Shown: positions 32,510 to 41,601 of the stretch, piece after piece | Numbering within the stretch: position 1 is the stretch's first letter | Layout of the letters: every line of letters starts with the position of its first letter | From: Planctomycetota bacterium | GTDB lineage: Bacteria > Planctomycetota > UBA1135 > UBA2386 | Assembly (NCBI GenBank): GCA_028281765.1 | Contig: JANQJF010000061.1 | Coordinates: 62,001-126,000 of the forward strand | Length of the DNA stretch: 64,000 bases | Direction of reading: 5' to 3' | Notes under the pieces: model-generated | What the model was told of the DNA's origin: nothing | Seen by the model: the letters and a program-made list of their open reading frames with translations, nothing else | The model's database searches: none | Made by a program: the position numbers and the translations under genes

Positions 32510-34621
32510 ATGCTCGATCGTCTGCGTGTGTCTTGGCTGTCGACAGTGATGATTCTGGTGTGCGCGAGCACCGTCGTGAGCCAGGACGTCGCGTCGGAAC
32601 TCGAACGGGCTCGAGCGCTTGTGCCGACGTCGCCGCTGCAGGCGCTCGAGATCTTGGAAGGTATGACCGAGGCGGGCGTAAGCGACGCACAGAGACAGGA
32701 GCTGTTGCACCTGTCGGAGCGGATCGACGAGCTGCTCGCAGCGGGTGCGACGCGGAATCTCGAGCTGCGCCGGCTTCTGCGGCGGGCTCTTGCCGTCGAG
32801 ACTCCGCCGAAACCGGTGCCGGCAATCGACCCGACCGACTTCGGCGGCGAGATGACCAAAGCGCACGAGATGCGGGCCAAGGATCCCGCCGGCGCTGCGG
32901 CGCGCTACGTCGCCATCGCGGGCGAGATGACCGGGAGGCAGCGGGAGAAGGCGAAGCGCAAGGCCGTCGAGTGTGCGATCGATCTCGCCGCCGGCGCGGC
33001 GGAAGCGGGGGTCACGGAGCAGCAGGCGAGCGAAAACCGCGACGCGGCGTTCCGACAGGCGGAGGCTCTGCAGGGTGAGCTCGGAGATCTCGACAAGGCG
33101 CTGGAGGTCGTCGATGCGATTGCGGCGTCATGCGACGACGGCGTGCCCGAACACGTCGGCGAAGGAGTCATCGCGTGGATCGCGCACGAGGTCGAGCTCA
33201 GCAATGCTGCCGGCACGCGCGGGGATTCGCGAGCGCAGCGCGATCACGCGCGGAATGCGCAGAAGGCGCAGAGGAAGCTCGTACAGATTGACGCGGCCCA
33301 CGAACAGCAGCGTCGCGCGCAGTGGATCTGTGCACGGCTGGACGAGATCCAGGCTCAGCGACGTAGCTTGCGGGAGCGCATTGCGCAGGCGATGCGCTGG
33401 ATTCGCGAGGCGGAAGACCGCGACTCCCGGCTATCGGCAGAGCGACGGGATCTCCTACGTCGCCTCGCCGCCGAGGAGCGCGACGAGCTGCACGAAGAGA
33501 GGCAGTTCCAGGGCGCCGCGGAGATCGATCGATCGTTCGTCGAGTTCTCGAAGAACGAATACGGCACGAAAGCTCGATCGAATCTCGAGGCCGAAGCCGC
33601 GCGCCAAGAGAGACTCGGCGACGCCGCGAAGGATGCCGTCCAGGCTGCGATGCACTATGCCGCCGCGTTCGCGAACGATCGGCAGCGCGTCGATCTCGGC
33701 TTCCGCGCGGCGGAGGTGCTCCTCGAAGACGGAAAGCGCATCGAGGCGATGCGCGTCATCCGCGGACTCCTCGCGACGGCAGATCCCGGCGTGGTCGAGA
33801 AAGCGCGGACGCTCGAGAGCCAACTCTTGAGCTACGCGGCGCAGGCGTTTCGCGACCGAAAAGGTGCGTTCGACGCGATGCGACGTGACGGAAGGCTCGG
33901 AGAGGTGTTCGACGAGTTCGGTGAGCTGCTCAGTCTCTTCGACGAGCAGAAGCTCGATCTCGCGTGGGAGACCAAGAGTGAGTCGATCGCTTGGGAGATC
34001 ATCGATGATCTGGTGCAACGCATCCTGCCGTATCACGGCGGCGCTTCCGAGTTCCGCGTGCCCGACGCGCCAGGACTGCTTTCGACGCCGCCCGAGGCGA
34101 TGCAGGCGTTCGAGGCATCGATTGGCGTACGAATGCTGCCCGTCCGCGTCGACGCCGCCGGGGCAGCCAAGATCGGATCGGATCCCATCTGGATCTCTGC
34201 GGAACCGATCCACGGTGCGCAAGTCCGTGAATACCTGGCTGCGTTGGATACATCACGCGACGACCATCCTTACGCGCTGGTCAGTTGGAACCACGCGGCG
34301 AACTTCACCATCTATCTGACGGGCAAAGAACGCGCCGCGGGCCGCCTCCCGGATGGCTACAGCTACAGCCTCCAGAGCGAGGCCGAATGGGATCATATCG
34401 TCGAAGAGAACGGAGTGCCTGCGCTGCAGGGGGAGTGGGACTTCTGGGAGCACTGCCTCGCGCCGACCATCGGTGATCGGGCGCCGATCCGCAGCCTTCG
34501 CGACGGTTCCAGCCGGAAGGCGTCGCGGACCGGGGACAAAAAAGCTCGAGAGGTCGTCTTCCGCGTCGTGCTCGTGAGGCGACCGGAGATGGAACCCACG
34601 TACCCGCTCACCGACCGCTGA
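32510..34621 (+). CDS. exported coiled-coil protein with degenerate FGE-sulfatase-like C-terminus
   Basis: A 703-residue protein; the ATG at 32510 follows GAGGTG and starts a signal peptide (WLSTVMILVCASTVVSQ). Residues 30-520 are strongly helical and charged (for example EEAERDELHEERQF-like stretches), suggesting coiled coils or TPR-like repeats. From about residue 560 the sequence resembles the FGE/SUMF1 fold: SWNHAANFTIYL, YSYSLQSEAEWDHIVEENG and REVVFRVVLVRRPE. The catalytic cysteines of formylglycine-generating enzyme are absent. Its 3' end overlaps by 14 bases, tail to tail, with a kinase that also ends in an FGE-like domain, so the two may share a pathway. Confidence 0.68.
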   Translation: MLDRLRVSWLSTVMILVCASTVVSQDVASELERARALVPTSPLQALEILEGMTEAGVSDAQRQELLHLSERIDELLAAGATRNLELRRLLRRALAVETPPKPVPAIDPTDFGGEMTKAHEMRAKDPAGAAARYVAIAGEMTGRQREKAKRKAVECAIDLAAGAAEAGVTEQQASENRDAAFRQAEALQGELGDLDKALEVVDAIAASCDDGVPEHVGEGVIAWIAHEVELSNAAGTRGDSRAQRDHARNAQKAQRKLVQIDAAHEQQRRAQWICARLDEIQAQRRSLRERIAQAMRWIREAEDRDSRLSAERRDLLRRLAAEERDELHEERQFQGAAEIDRSFVEFSKNEYGTKARSNLEAEAARQERLGDAAKDAVQAAMHYAAAFANDRQRVDLGFRAAEVLLEDGKRIEAMRVIRGLLATADPGVVEKARTLESQLLSYAAQAFRDRKGAFDAMRRDGRLGEVFDEFGELLSLFDEQKLDLAWETKSESIAWEIIDDLVQRILPYHGGASEFRVPDAPGLLSTPPEAMQAFEASIGVRMLPVRVDAAGAAKIGSDPIWISAEPIHGAQVREYLAALDTSRDDHPYALVSWNHAANFTIYLTGKERAAGRLPDGYSYSLQSEAEWDHIVEENGVPALQGEWDFWEHCLAPTIGDRAPIRSLRDGSSRKASRTGDKKAREVVFRVVLVRRPEMEPTYPLTDR

Positions 34622-36944
34622 TCGATCGCGCGGGTCGCACTCCGAGGTTCGGCTCGCGGGTCCCCGCCGCCAGCGACTTCCGACACGCACACCGCGCGTC
34701 CGCGGCGGGCAGGTCGAACGCGCCACCCCGCGCGACGCGCTTCCGCGCTCTGCCGCCCGAATCGTGAGCCGTCCGCAGGCCGTCGATCGGCCGCGCTCTG
34801 TGGAACCGGTAGTCGACGTACTCGTCGCGGCACCACTCGAGCGCGTTGCCATGCGCGTGGTGAAGACCGAAGGCGTTGCACCACATCGCGTCCACGCGTC
34901 GCAGTGTTCCTTCTCGACCCGCGACGCGAACGCTTGCCAAGCCGTTCAGGGACTCCTCCCGTTCGCCGGTCGACCACGGAGAATCACGACTCGCGCGGCA
35001 CGCGAACTCCCATTGTGATTCGGTCGGGAGCGACATGCCGCATTGCTGGAGGACATCCGCACACTCGATCCACGAGAGCTCCGTCTGCGGAAGGCAGTCC
35101 GAGTCGCGGTCGATCGAGGGGCTCGAGTCGTCGGCGAGTCGGCGCCATTGCGCGCGCGTGAGCTCGTGGCGCGCGATCAGATACGAATCCAGCTCGACGA
35201 CTTCCGCGGGCCGTTCGTCACTCCGCGAGAGCGGGTCGCGATTGCGCGACTCGTCGCTCGCGTGCGAACCGAGGATGTCCGTGCCGCCAGGGACGAGCAC
35301 GAACACGATCCCGGTCTCGGGCCCGACCCGGACTCGACCGTCCCATTCGTGTTCCGGAATCGGGATGTCCGACGGGGCCGTACGCCCGTCCCACGCGCTG
35401 CGCAGGTCGTAGAACTCCCACAGCTTCGACTCCGGGTTCTCGCCGATCGGCACGAGACCGATCACGTGCGCGTCGCTCAGGTCGATGCGTTGCCCGGCGT
35501 AGCGGGAACTCGCGCGGATCGCGTCACGCACGTCGGACCAGGAATGCCGCGCACCGCGATGATGCAGCGACGCGTCTTCGATCGATCTCGACCATTTGTG
35601 GGCGCGTTGCATCGCGGGCACGCGCGCGCGCAAGGTCGCGAGTTGCGATCGCAACCGCGCGAGCGTCGCGGCTTCTTCGCTGCCGTCGTCTCCGAGTGCG
35701 TCGGCACGCGCATCGAATTTCGCGCGTGCATCGAGAAGCTCGTTCGCGTCCTCGATCCAGCCACGAAGATCCTCGCGCCGATCCGGCCACGGCGGCATCA
35801 ACTCGTTTGCCCGCTCGATCGCACGTTCCGTCCGCACGAGGCTCTCTGCCGCTGAGTCCGAGCCGCCCTTGAAGAGAAGGGTGATCGTCACGGCGACCAC
35901 GACGGTGAGTGCGCTGAGGACCGCCCAGCGGTTCCTTCCAAGCCTCCGCGACCACGTGCTCGGCCGCGCGGCTTCCACCGGTTGGCCGTCGAGAAAGCGC
36001 TGCAGATCCCGCGCCAGCTCGCGCGCGCTCTGGTAGCGATGGCGACGATCCTTGTGGAGCGCCTTCATCACGACACGGTCCAGGCCGGTCTTCAGCGTCT
36101 TCTGCACGACGCTCACGCTCGAGCGGCGCGCAGCCGCGATTGCCGTTGCTTCGTCCCGCTGCGCGGCGAACGCGGTGCTCGGCAGCGACGGGTCCTCTTC
36201 TCGCAGCACGCGTAGTCTCTCGAGCGGACTCGAGGCGCGCGGGAACGGCGGCACGCCTGCTAGAACGCGATAGAGCATCACGCCGATCGCGTAGACGTCG
36301 GCGCGTGCGTCGACGTCCGTGTGCCCGAAGTCCGCTTGTTCCGGAGCCATGTAGTCGGGTGTGCCGACGAGCTGTCCGACTTCCGTGTAGAGGCTGGCCT
36401 CGACGAGCTTCGCGCCCATCGCCTTTGCGAGGCCGAAGTCGATGATCTTGGGCTGGGCGCTCTCGCCGATGTCGCGCACGAGCACGTTGCCCGGCTTCAG
36501 GTCGCGATGGACCACGCCCTTGTCGTGCGCGTGCTGGATCGCGTCGCAGACCTTCACGACGAGCTCGATCCGCTCGCGCACGGTCAGGCGCTTGTCGTCG
36601 CAATAACGGTCCAGGGGCGATCCCGTGACGAGCTCCATCACGAAGTAGGGTTGACCGCGGTCCCCGACTCCACAGTCGAAGATCTTCGCGATCCCGTCGT
36701 GCGACATCAGCGCGAGGGCCTGCCGCTCCTGCGCGAAGCGCGCGAGGACTTCGCGGCTGTCCATGCCGAGGCCGATCAGCTTCAGCGCGACCTGACGGCG
36801 GATCGGATCGCGCTGCTCGGCCAGGTAGACGATGCCCATGCCGCCCGTGCCGAGGACGTCGAGGATCCGGTAGTCGCCGATCCTCTCGGGGTGGACGATG
36901 GCGCCGCCAGCGGGCTCTCGGTCGCGATCGGACGGCTGTTGCAT
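34608..36944 (-). CDS. membrane Ser/Thr protein kinase with extracytoplasmic FGE-like domain
   Basis: A 778-residue protein. The ATG at 36944 (GGAAG upstream) precedes a Hanks-type kinase: glycine loop LGTGGMGIVY (31-40), VALK (Lys55), HRDLKPGN (catalytic Asp148), DFGLAK (169-174) and GTPDYMAPEQ (194-203). A single membrane helix lies at about 339-358. A charged linker follows, then from about 545 an FGE-sulfatase/SUMF1-like fold: FVLVPGGTDILG, ARHELTRAQWRRLA, MSLPTESQWEFACRAS, ARGGAFDLPA. The active-site cysteines of true FGE are missing, so it is probably a ligand-binding sensor. All kinase residues look intact. It is divergent from the Cys-rich exported protein across 251 bases. Confidence 0.9.
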   Translation of the reverse strand: MQQPSDRDREPAGGAIVHPERIGDYRILDVLGTGGMGIVYLAEQRDPIRRQVALKLIGLGMDSREVLARFAQERQALALMSHDGIAKIFDCGVGDRGQPYFVMELVTGSPLDRYCDDKRLTVRERIELVVKVCDAIQHAHDKGVVHRDLKPGNVLVRDIGESAQPKIIDFGLAKAMGAKLVEASLYTEVGQLVGTPDYMAPEQADFGHTDVDARADVYAIGVMLYRVLAGVPPFPRASSPLERLRVLREEDPSLPSTAFAAQRDEATAIAAARRSSVSVVQKTLKTGLDRVVMKALHKDRRHRYQSARELARDLQRFLDGQPVEAARPSTWSRRLGRNRWAVLSALTVVVAVTITLLFKGGSDSAAESLVRTERAIERANELMPPWPDRREDLRGWIEDANELLDARAKFDARADALGDDGSEEAATLARLRSQLATLRARVPAMQRAHKWSRSIEDASLHHRGARHSWSDVRDAIRASSRYAGQRIDLSDAHVIGLVPIGENPESKLWEFYDLRSAWDGRTAPSDIPIPEHEWDGRVRVGPETGIVFVLVPGGTDILGSHASDESRNRDPLSRSDERPAEVVELDSYLIARHELTRAQWRRLADDSSPSIDRDSDCLPQTELSWIECADVLQQCGMSLPTESQWEFACRASRDSPWSTGEREESLNGLASVRVAGREGTLRRVDAMWCNAFGLHHAHGNALEWCRDEYVDYRFHRARPIDGLRTAHDSGGRARKRVARGGAFDLPAADARCACRKSLAAGTREPNLGVRPARSISGR

Positions 36945-37195
36945 GGAGACTTCCGCCGAGACGATACCACGCGATCTATCCGACGATGCTGGCAGACCGG
37001 CGGTTACGGCGAGCGCCGATCGTTCGAACTGGGACGTGACCGACGCGAATTCCGCGACCACCGGGATTTCCTGGGATAGCTCCCCGAGCTCCGGTCCTCC
37101 CTGGTTCCCGCCGGAGCGGATCGAGCGCGCGTGCCTCGGTTCTCCGGCCAGTCTTCGGTTCGACAATCGCGAACCGACCAACCGATCGAGGAACC

Positions 37196-37738
37196 ATGAA
37201 TCGACTTTTCCGCAAACTCCTGTGGGTCGCCGTCGTGAGCGTTGCGTTCAGCGTGCAGGGCGCGCTTCTCGCGCAGTCGGACTCCGAAACGGGCGAACCT
37301 CCCGTCGCCACCACGAAGACGTGTGCGCAGAGCTGCAAGAAGGAGGCGTGTGGTGCGTGCACTCCCAGCGCGGAGATTCCGGACGGACTCACGTTCGAAG
37401 TCGGCTGCGACGAGAGTTGTCAGCAAGAGGGTGAGTGCAAGGCTTGCTGCTTCACCATCGAAGTCATGGCGTCCGGGCAGCCGCCGGGTGGACCGCCGGC
37501 AAAAGTGATCAAGCTGTGCCGCGTCAACGGCAACGGATGCGTCGCGGGGACCGAGGTGTCGGATTCGAGCGGTCTGCTGGTGATGGAAGAAGACATCACG
37601 CTGCCGTGCACCGAGGACGCCGAGTCGTCGACGTGCATCCAGGTGACGGTGTCGTCGACGAAGACAATCCTCCTCGACCCGCACTGGCGGTACACCGCGT
37701 GCGCAAAAATGAGTTGCGGATTCTGTCAGGAGAACTGA
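37196..37738 (+). CDS. small exported cysteine-rich protein
   Basis: A 180-residue protein with a signal peptide (LLWVAVVSVAFSVQGALLAQ). The mature part has 16 cysteines in groups (CAQSCKKEACGAC, then CDESCQQEGECKACC, then CAKMSCGFC), an even number that fits multiple disulfides. A beta-rich middle part (DSSGLLVMEEDITLP) separates two Cys-rich ends. I do not recognise a family. The next gene starts 4 bases later, so they form an operon, and a kinase with an external domain is transcribed away from the same gap. Confidence 0.75.
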   Translation: MNRLFRKLLWVAVVSVAFSVQGALLAQSDSETGEPPVATTKTCAQSCKKEACGACTPSAEIPDGLTFEVGCDESCQQEGECKACCFTIEVMASGQPPGGPPAKVIKLCRVNGNGCVAGTEVSDSSGLLVMEEDITLPCTEDAESSTCIQVTVSSTKTILLDPHWRYTACAKMSCGFCQEN

Positions 37739-37742
37739 AGTG

Positions 37743-38414
37743 ATGCGCATCTTCCTTCTACTGGCGTCGATCGGGATTGCAGCTCTTGCCCTCACGCGTC
37801 CGAAGTCGGAGCCGGCTTCGATGGTGCCTTCCGACATCGTGTCCGCGGTCGGGTCCGCGAGCCTTCGCGTTGCCGAGCTCGGATTCGCCCCGGCCGTCGA
37901 AGCCGTCGTTCGGGACGAACTGACCGTCAGTGGCGATCGCGAGCCGTCGCGAGCCGTGGTGCCGTCCACACCGGGCGAGCGCGAAGCGTTTGTCATGACC
38001 GTGCTGGCCCCGCATGGTCAGGAAGTGACCCTCGCGAAGTACCACGACGTGGTCGAGAAGACCCGACGTCGGTTGCGCGACGACCTGACTGTTTCGGAGC
38101 GCAACATCGCGGAGTCGCTGATCGCGGAACTCGCGTCCGCCAAGACCACCTACGTACACACGCGCTATCGCGCGCTCGAGGACTACGTGCGCAACACGCC
38201 GAATCTCGCCGATGCGAAGCGTGTGCCGGGACAGCGCGGCTACGAAGGCGAGCTGCGGCGTGGTCTGACGGACGACGAGCGTGCGTTCTGGGGTGGGGAC
38301 GTCGGAGAGGTGCGAATCGACTTCTTCTTGGGGTACGACTCATACCCCGCTCTTGCCGACGCTCGGCGTGGCGTGGCCCGGATTCGACGCGAGGTCGATG
38401 GCTACTGTCGCTAG
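37743..38414 (+). CDS. membrane-anchored or exported protein of unknown function
   Basis: A 223-residue protein with an N-terminal hydrophobic segment (IFLLLASIGIAALAL) that may be a signal peptide or anchor. The rest is hydrophilic and helical, with KYHDVVEKTRRRLRDDL and RNIAESLIAELASAK, and ends in an Arg-rich segment. AGGAGA (37728-37733) can serve the ATG at 37743 or the GTG at 37740; I use the ATG. No known domain recognised. It is translated directly after the Cys-rich protein and ends 10 bases from the converging sigma-fusion gene. Confidence 0.68.
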   Translation: MRIFLLLASIGIAALALTRPKSEPASMVPSDIVSAVGSASLRVAELGFAPAVEAVVRDELTVSGDREPSRAVVPSTPGEREAFVMTVLAPHGQEVTLAKYHDVVEKTRRRLRDDLTVSERNIAESLIAELASAKTTYVHTRYRALEDYVRNTPNLADAKRVPGQRGYEGELRRGLTDDERAFWGGDVGEVRIDFFLGYDSYPALADARRGVARIRREVDGYCR

Positions 38415-38424
38415 GCACGGAGAC

Positions 38425-41400
38425 TCACCGCAGGTCGAGCGTCGCGGTGTTGTCGCCGCCTGGCTGCACCGTGAAGCTCGAGTGAACCCGTGCGTCGTAG
38501 TCCGTCACGGCTTCGACCGAATACGTTCCCACCTCGAGACCGAGTGAGACTTCGTGTGTCGTCGCGGCCCTCGAGATCGTGCGCAGCACTACGACGCCCT
38601 CGGAGTCTCGCACCGCGACCCAGGCCTGCGCGGACCTCCCGCCCTCGTTCGAACGGAGGATGCGCAGGCGCACGGTGGGCGCGGCGGTGACTTTCACCGG
38701 CACGTCGGTCGTGTTGTTCGTGACGACGTCGAACGTCTGACGAATCGGCGCGATGTCCGGGCCGATCACGGACAGTGTCCAGCCGCCGGACGGGAGCTGG
38801 AAGCGCCCGTCATCCGTCGGGCCGGGCGCGGGTAGATTGCGTTGATGACGTCCGTCTGAGGTCGTCACGAAGACGCGAGAACCCTCTGGCAGCGGTCGAT
38901 CTGGCCGCACGCGGAGCCAGCCCGAGTTTTCGACGTCGAATGCCGGCACATCGACCGTGGCGCCGGGAGTCACGTCGAAGACGTCGATCGAGCGGATGTC
39001 CCCTGAGCTCTTGGGTCGGCACAGGAGGGTGTAGCGGCCCGCCGCGAGCCCCCCGATCTCGAAGCTTCCGTCCGGTTGGGCGAATGCTTCTCCCGCCAGC
39101 GGTATGCCCTCACGCAAGAACAGCAGAGACCACGGCACCGCGGGGTCGGTCCCTTCGAGTTGCCCGCGGATGGTCGCCGTGGGCATCTCGTCCGGCGTGA
39201 GTCGAATCTCGAGGTCCTCGTCGTTTCGGACGATGCGACTCGCGGCATACACGAACAGTCTCGTCGGCTCGTGCACGACGCCGAGGCGATGCTCGTCGCC
39301 GCGCAATCCACGGACCTCGAAGCGGCCGTTCTCATCGGTGCGGGTGTACGAGCCATGCCACACCATCGAGTCGACCTCCGGTGGGCAGATCGACACGTGG
39401 GCTCCGACTAGTGGTTGACCGTCGGCTGCGAACACGTAGCCGGCGACCGCCTTGCCCGTGTCGATGACGAGGTCGATCTCGCGTTGCTCATGATCCACGA
39501 GCTCGAGGGATCGTTCGATTTCGTGCTTGCCGCGTGGACCGAGCACGAGCAGTTTGGACGCGCCGGCGCGAACGTTCTCCATGCGAAACGCTCCGTCGTC
39601 GTCGGTCCAGCCGTAGCGCGTCAGGGAGAAGCGCAGCGGCTGCAGATGCGCGGGCAGCGCGGGTTCGACCACGACCCGGCGACGGGCCAAGGGGTGTCCG
39701 CCCGTGGTGAGCCGACCGAAGATCGTCGCGCCGGGCGTGGTTCGCACTTCGACGTTTGACTCCTCCGGATCTACGAACACGAGCGTCGGTGTGTGGCCCT
39801 GCAGACGCGCGACGACCGCATGTGCCGCGGTGCCGCACGCGAACTCCGCAACGCCATCGTCGGTTGTGTACGCGGCCGGCATCGGGCGGCCGGCAGCGTC
39901 CGACTCGACGTTCCACACGCGGACCACGGCCCGGGCCAGTGGATCCCCGGTCGCGGACAGCGCGCGAACCCGGAGGGTTCGATCCGTCGGCTCGAGTGCG
40001 ACTTCCATCTCGAAGCCATCCTCGATGAACTTGTCCCGGCGCGCCGGAGACGGCGCGTGTCCCGGCGCTTCGCACCAGATCCACGGCGCGAAGTCGTCGT
40101 TGATCAGGATGGCCTGGAACGCTCCTCGCTCGTCGCTGTGCGCCACGACGAGGCCGGGATCCGGGTAGAGGCTGGACGACATCCAGACCTCGGCGTTCGC
40201 AACGCCGGAGCCGGACGGACCGACGATGCGTCCGGAGATGCGTCGCGTGCTCGGAATCTCCAGGGTCACGCGAGACGTGGCCCCGATGTCCACCCACTCG
40301 AACGTGGACAGGGAGAACCCTTGCAACAGCAGCGCGCGTCCCTTCGGTAGGTCGGGAAACGTCGCGCGGCCTTCCGCGTCGGTGCGCGCGGTTCGAACGA
40401 CGCCGCGCGCCATTTCCGGCACGGGTGCGGCTCCCGCTCTCGCCGTGACCATCATGCGGAGCGGAGCTCCGGGAATCGGTGAACCGTCCGACTCGGAGAC
40501 GACGGTCACTTCGAGGTTCGCGGTCGTCGCGACATTCGGGGTGACGTCGTCGCGGGGTGCCGGTGTGACCGAAGGGTTCGCGCTGGTGTCGGCCGGGGCG
40601 GCGTTCTCTTCGGTCGGGTTCCCGCGGCCGGTCGACGTGCTCGTCGGCTCCGGGTTCGTCGACGTCCACCAGATCGTGAGTGCGCCGACGATCGTGATCA
40701 CGGCGGCCGCAAGCATGAGCGTGCGGCGTGCTGTCGGGGCCGCGTGCGCCGACGCGCCGCTCGACCGGGGCGTCGATGACGCTGGCGTGGCCGGCGCCGG
40801 CGTGCTGCGCATCAAGCGTTCTCGGCACGTAGCCAACGCCTGATCGAAACCACCGATGCGGAGCGCGGCGACGCCGAACGCCTCCGGCAGTCGCGCGCGC
40901 AGCTTCTCGAGTCCCCGCGCGAGCTGCGTGCCGACGGTGCTCGGGGACCGACTCAGCTCGCCGGCGACCTCGCGCGGCGCGAGTCCACGATCGAAGTGCA
41001 GCTCGACGACCTCGCGGTACGGTGAGCTGAGCCCGCGGATCGCATCCCGGATCTGCTGATTCAGGTCGCGAATGTGCGCGGCCTGCGCGGGGTCCTCAGA
41101 TTCGCCGATCGAAATCCGCTCTTCGTCGATGGCCCGCCGCGCCTCGCGATACCGAGCCCGCGCGTGGTTGTTCAGGATGCCGATCAACCACGCGACAGGC
41201 GCGCCGCGGGTTTCGTACGTCGACAGGGCATCGAGCGCGGTCACGTAAGTCGACTGCACGAGATCGTCGGCGTCGTTCGGCTGCGAGGCCAAGCGCAGCG
41301 CGAACCGCATCAGGATCGGCGACGTGCGATCGAACAGGCGTGCGAGGAGCTCCTGATCGCCCGTGTCGCGGAAGCGGAGCAGGAGCTCTTCGTCGCTGGT

Positions 41401-41427
41401 GTGGGTGTCGGAGGGGTCGAGGGTCAC
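38425..41427 (-). CDS. ECF sigma factor fused to a transmembrane helix and repeated carboxypeptidase-regulatory-like domains
   Basis: A 1000-residue fusion. Residues 12-100 are sigma region 2 (ELLLRFRDTGDQELLARLF, DADDLVQSTYVTAL) and 125-180 region 4 (LSSPYREVVELHFDRGLA, HTH PSTVGTQLARGLEKLR). A Pro/Ser/Ala linker leads to one membrane helix at about 235-255 (TLMLAAAVITIVGALTIWW). The remaining 740 residues, presumably outside, contain about eight Ig-like carboxypeptidase-regulatory repeats, such as RISGRIVGPSGSGVANAEV and AVAGYVFAADGQPLVGAHV. This suggests a sigma factor tethered to the membrane and controlled by what the outer part binds, without a separate anti-sigma factor; release would need proteolysis. 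Frame and composition are continuous, so I see no annotation error. Confidence 0.85.
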   Translation of the reverse strand: MTLDPSDTHTSDEELLLRFRDTGDQELLARLFDRTSPILMRFALRLASQPNDADDLVQSTYVTALDALSTYETRGAPVAWLIGILNNHARARYREARRAIDEERISIGESEDPAQAAHIRDLNQQIRDAIRGLSSPYREVVELHFDRGLAPREVAGELSRSPSTVGTQLARGLEKLRARLPEAFGVAALRIGGFDQALATCRERLMRSTPAPATPASSTPRSSGASAHAAPTARRTLMLAAAVITIVGALTIWWTSTNPEPTSTSTGRGNPTEENAAPADTSANPSVTPAPRDDVTPNVATTANLEVTVVSESDGSPIPGAPLRMMVTARAGAAPVPEMARGVVRTARTDAEGRATFPDLPKGRALLLQGFSLSTFEWVDIGATSRVTLEIPSTRRISGRIVGPSGSGVANAEVWMSSSLYPDPGLVVAHSDERGAFQAILINDDFAPWIWCEAPGHAPSPARRDKFIEDGFEMEVALEPTDRTLRVRALSATGDPLARAVVRVWNVESDAAGRPMPAAYTTDDGVAEFACGTAAHAVVARLQGHTPTLVFVDPEESNVEVRTTPGATIFGRLTTGGHPLARRRVVVEPALPAHLQPLRFSLTRYGWTDDDGAFRMENVRAGASKLLVLGPRGKHEIERSLELVDHEQREIDLVIDTGKAVAGYVFAADGQPLVGAHVSICPPEVDSMVWHGSYTRTDENGRFEVRGLRGDEHRLGVVHEPTRLFVYAASRIVRNDEDLEIRLTPDEMPTATIRGQLEGTDPAVPWSLLFLREGIPLAGEAFAQPDGSFEIGGLAAGRYTLLCRPKSSGDIRSIDVFDVTPGATVDVPAFDVENSGWLRVRPDRPLPEGSRVFVTTSDGRHQRNLPAPGPTDDGRFQLPSGGWTLSVIGPDIAPIRQTFDVVTNNTTDVPVKVTAAPTVRLRILRSNEGGRSAQAWVAVRDSEGVVVLRTISRAATTHEVSLGLEVGTYSVEAVTDYDARVHSSFTVQPGGDNTATLDLR

Positions 41428-41601
41428 GTTGCCCCTACGCTACTCGATTACGGCGTCGTGGTAGAGGCGCTCCGGGCGCGCGTACGGGAGGACGATTCCG
41501 GCGCGCGCCGCAGAAATCCGGAAATCGATGTCGGTTCCGGCGCCCGTCCTTGCGCCACGCATGGTGACCACGATCCGCCGTCTCGGCGCTCCGGAGAAAC
41601 C

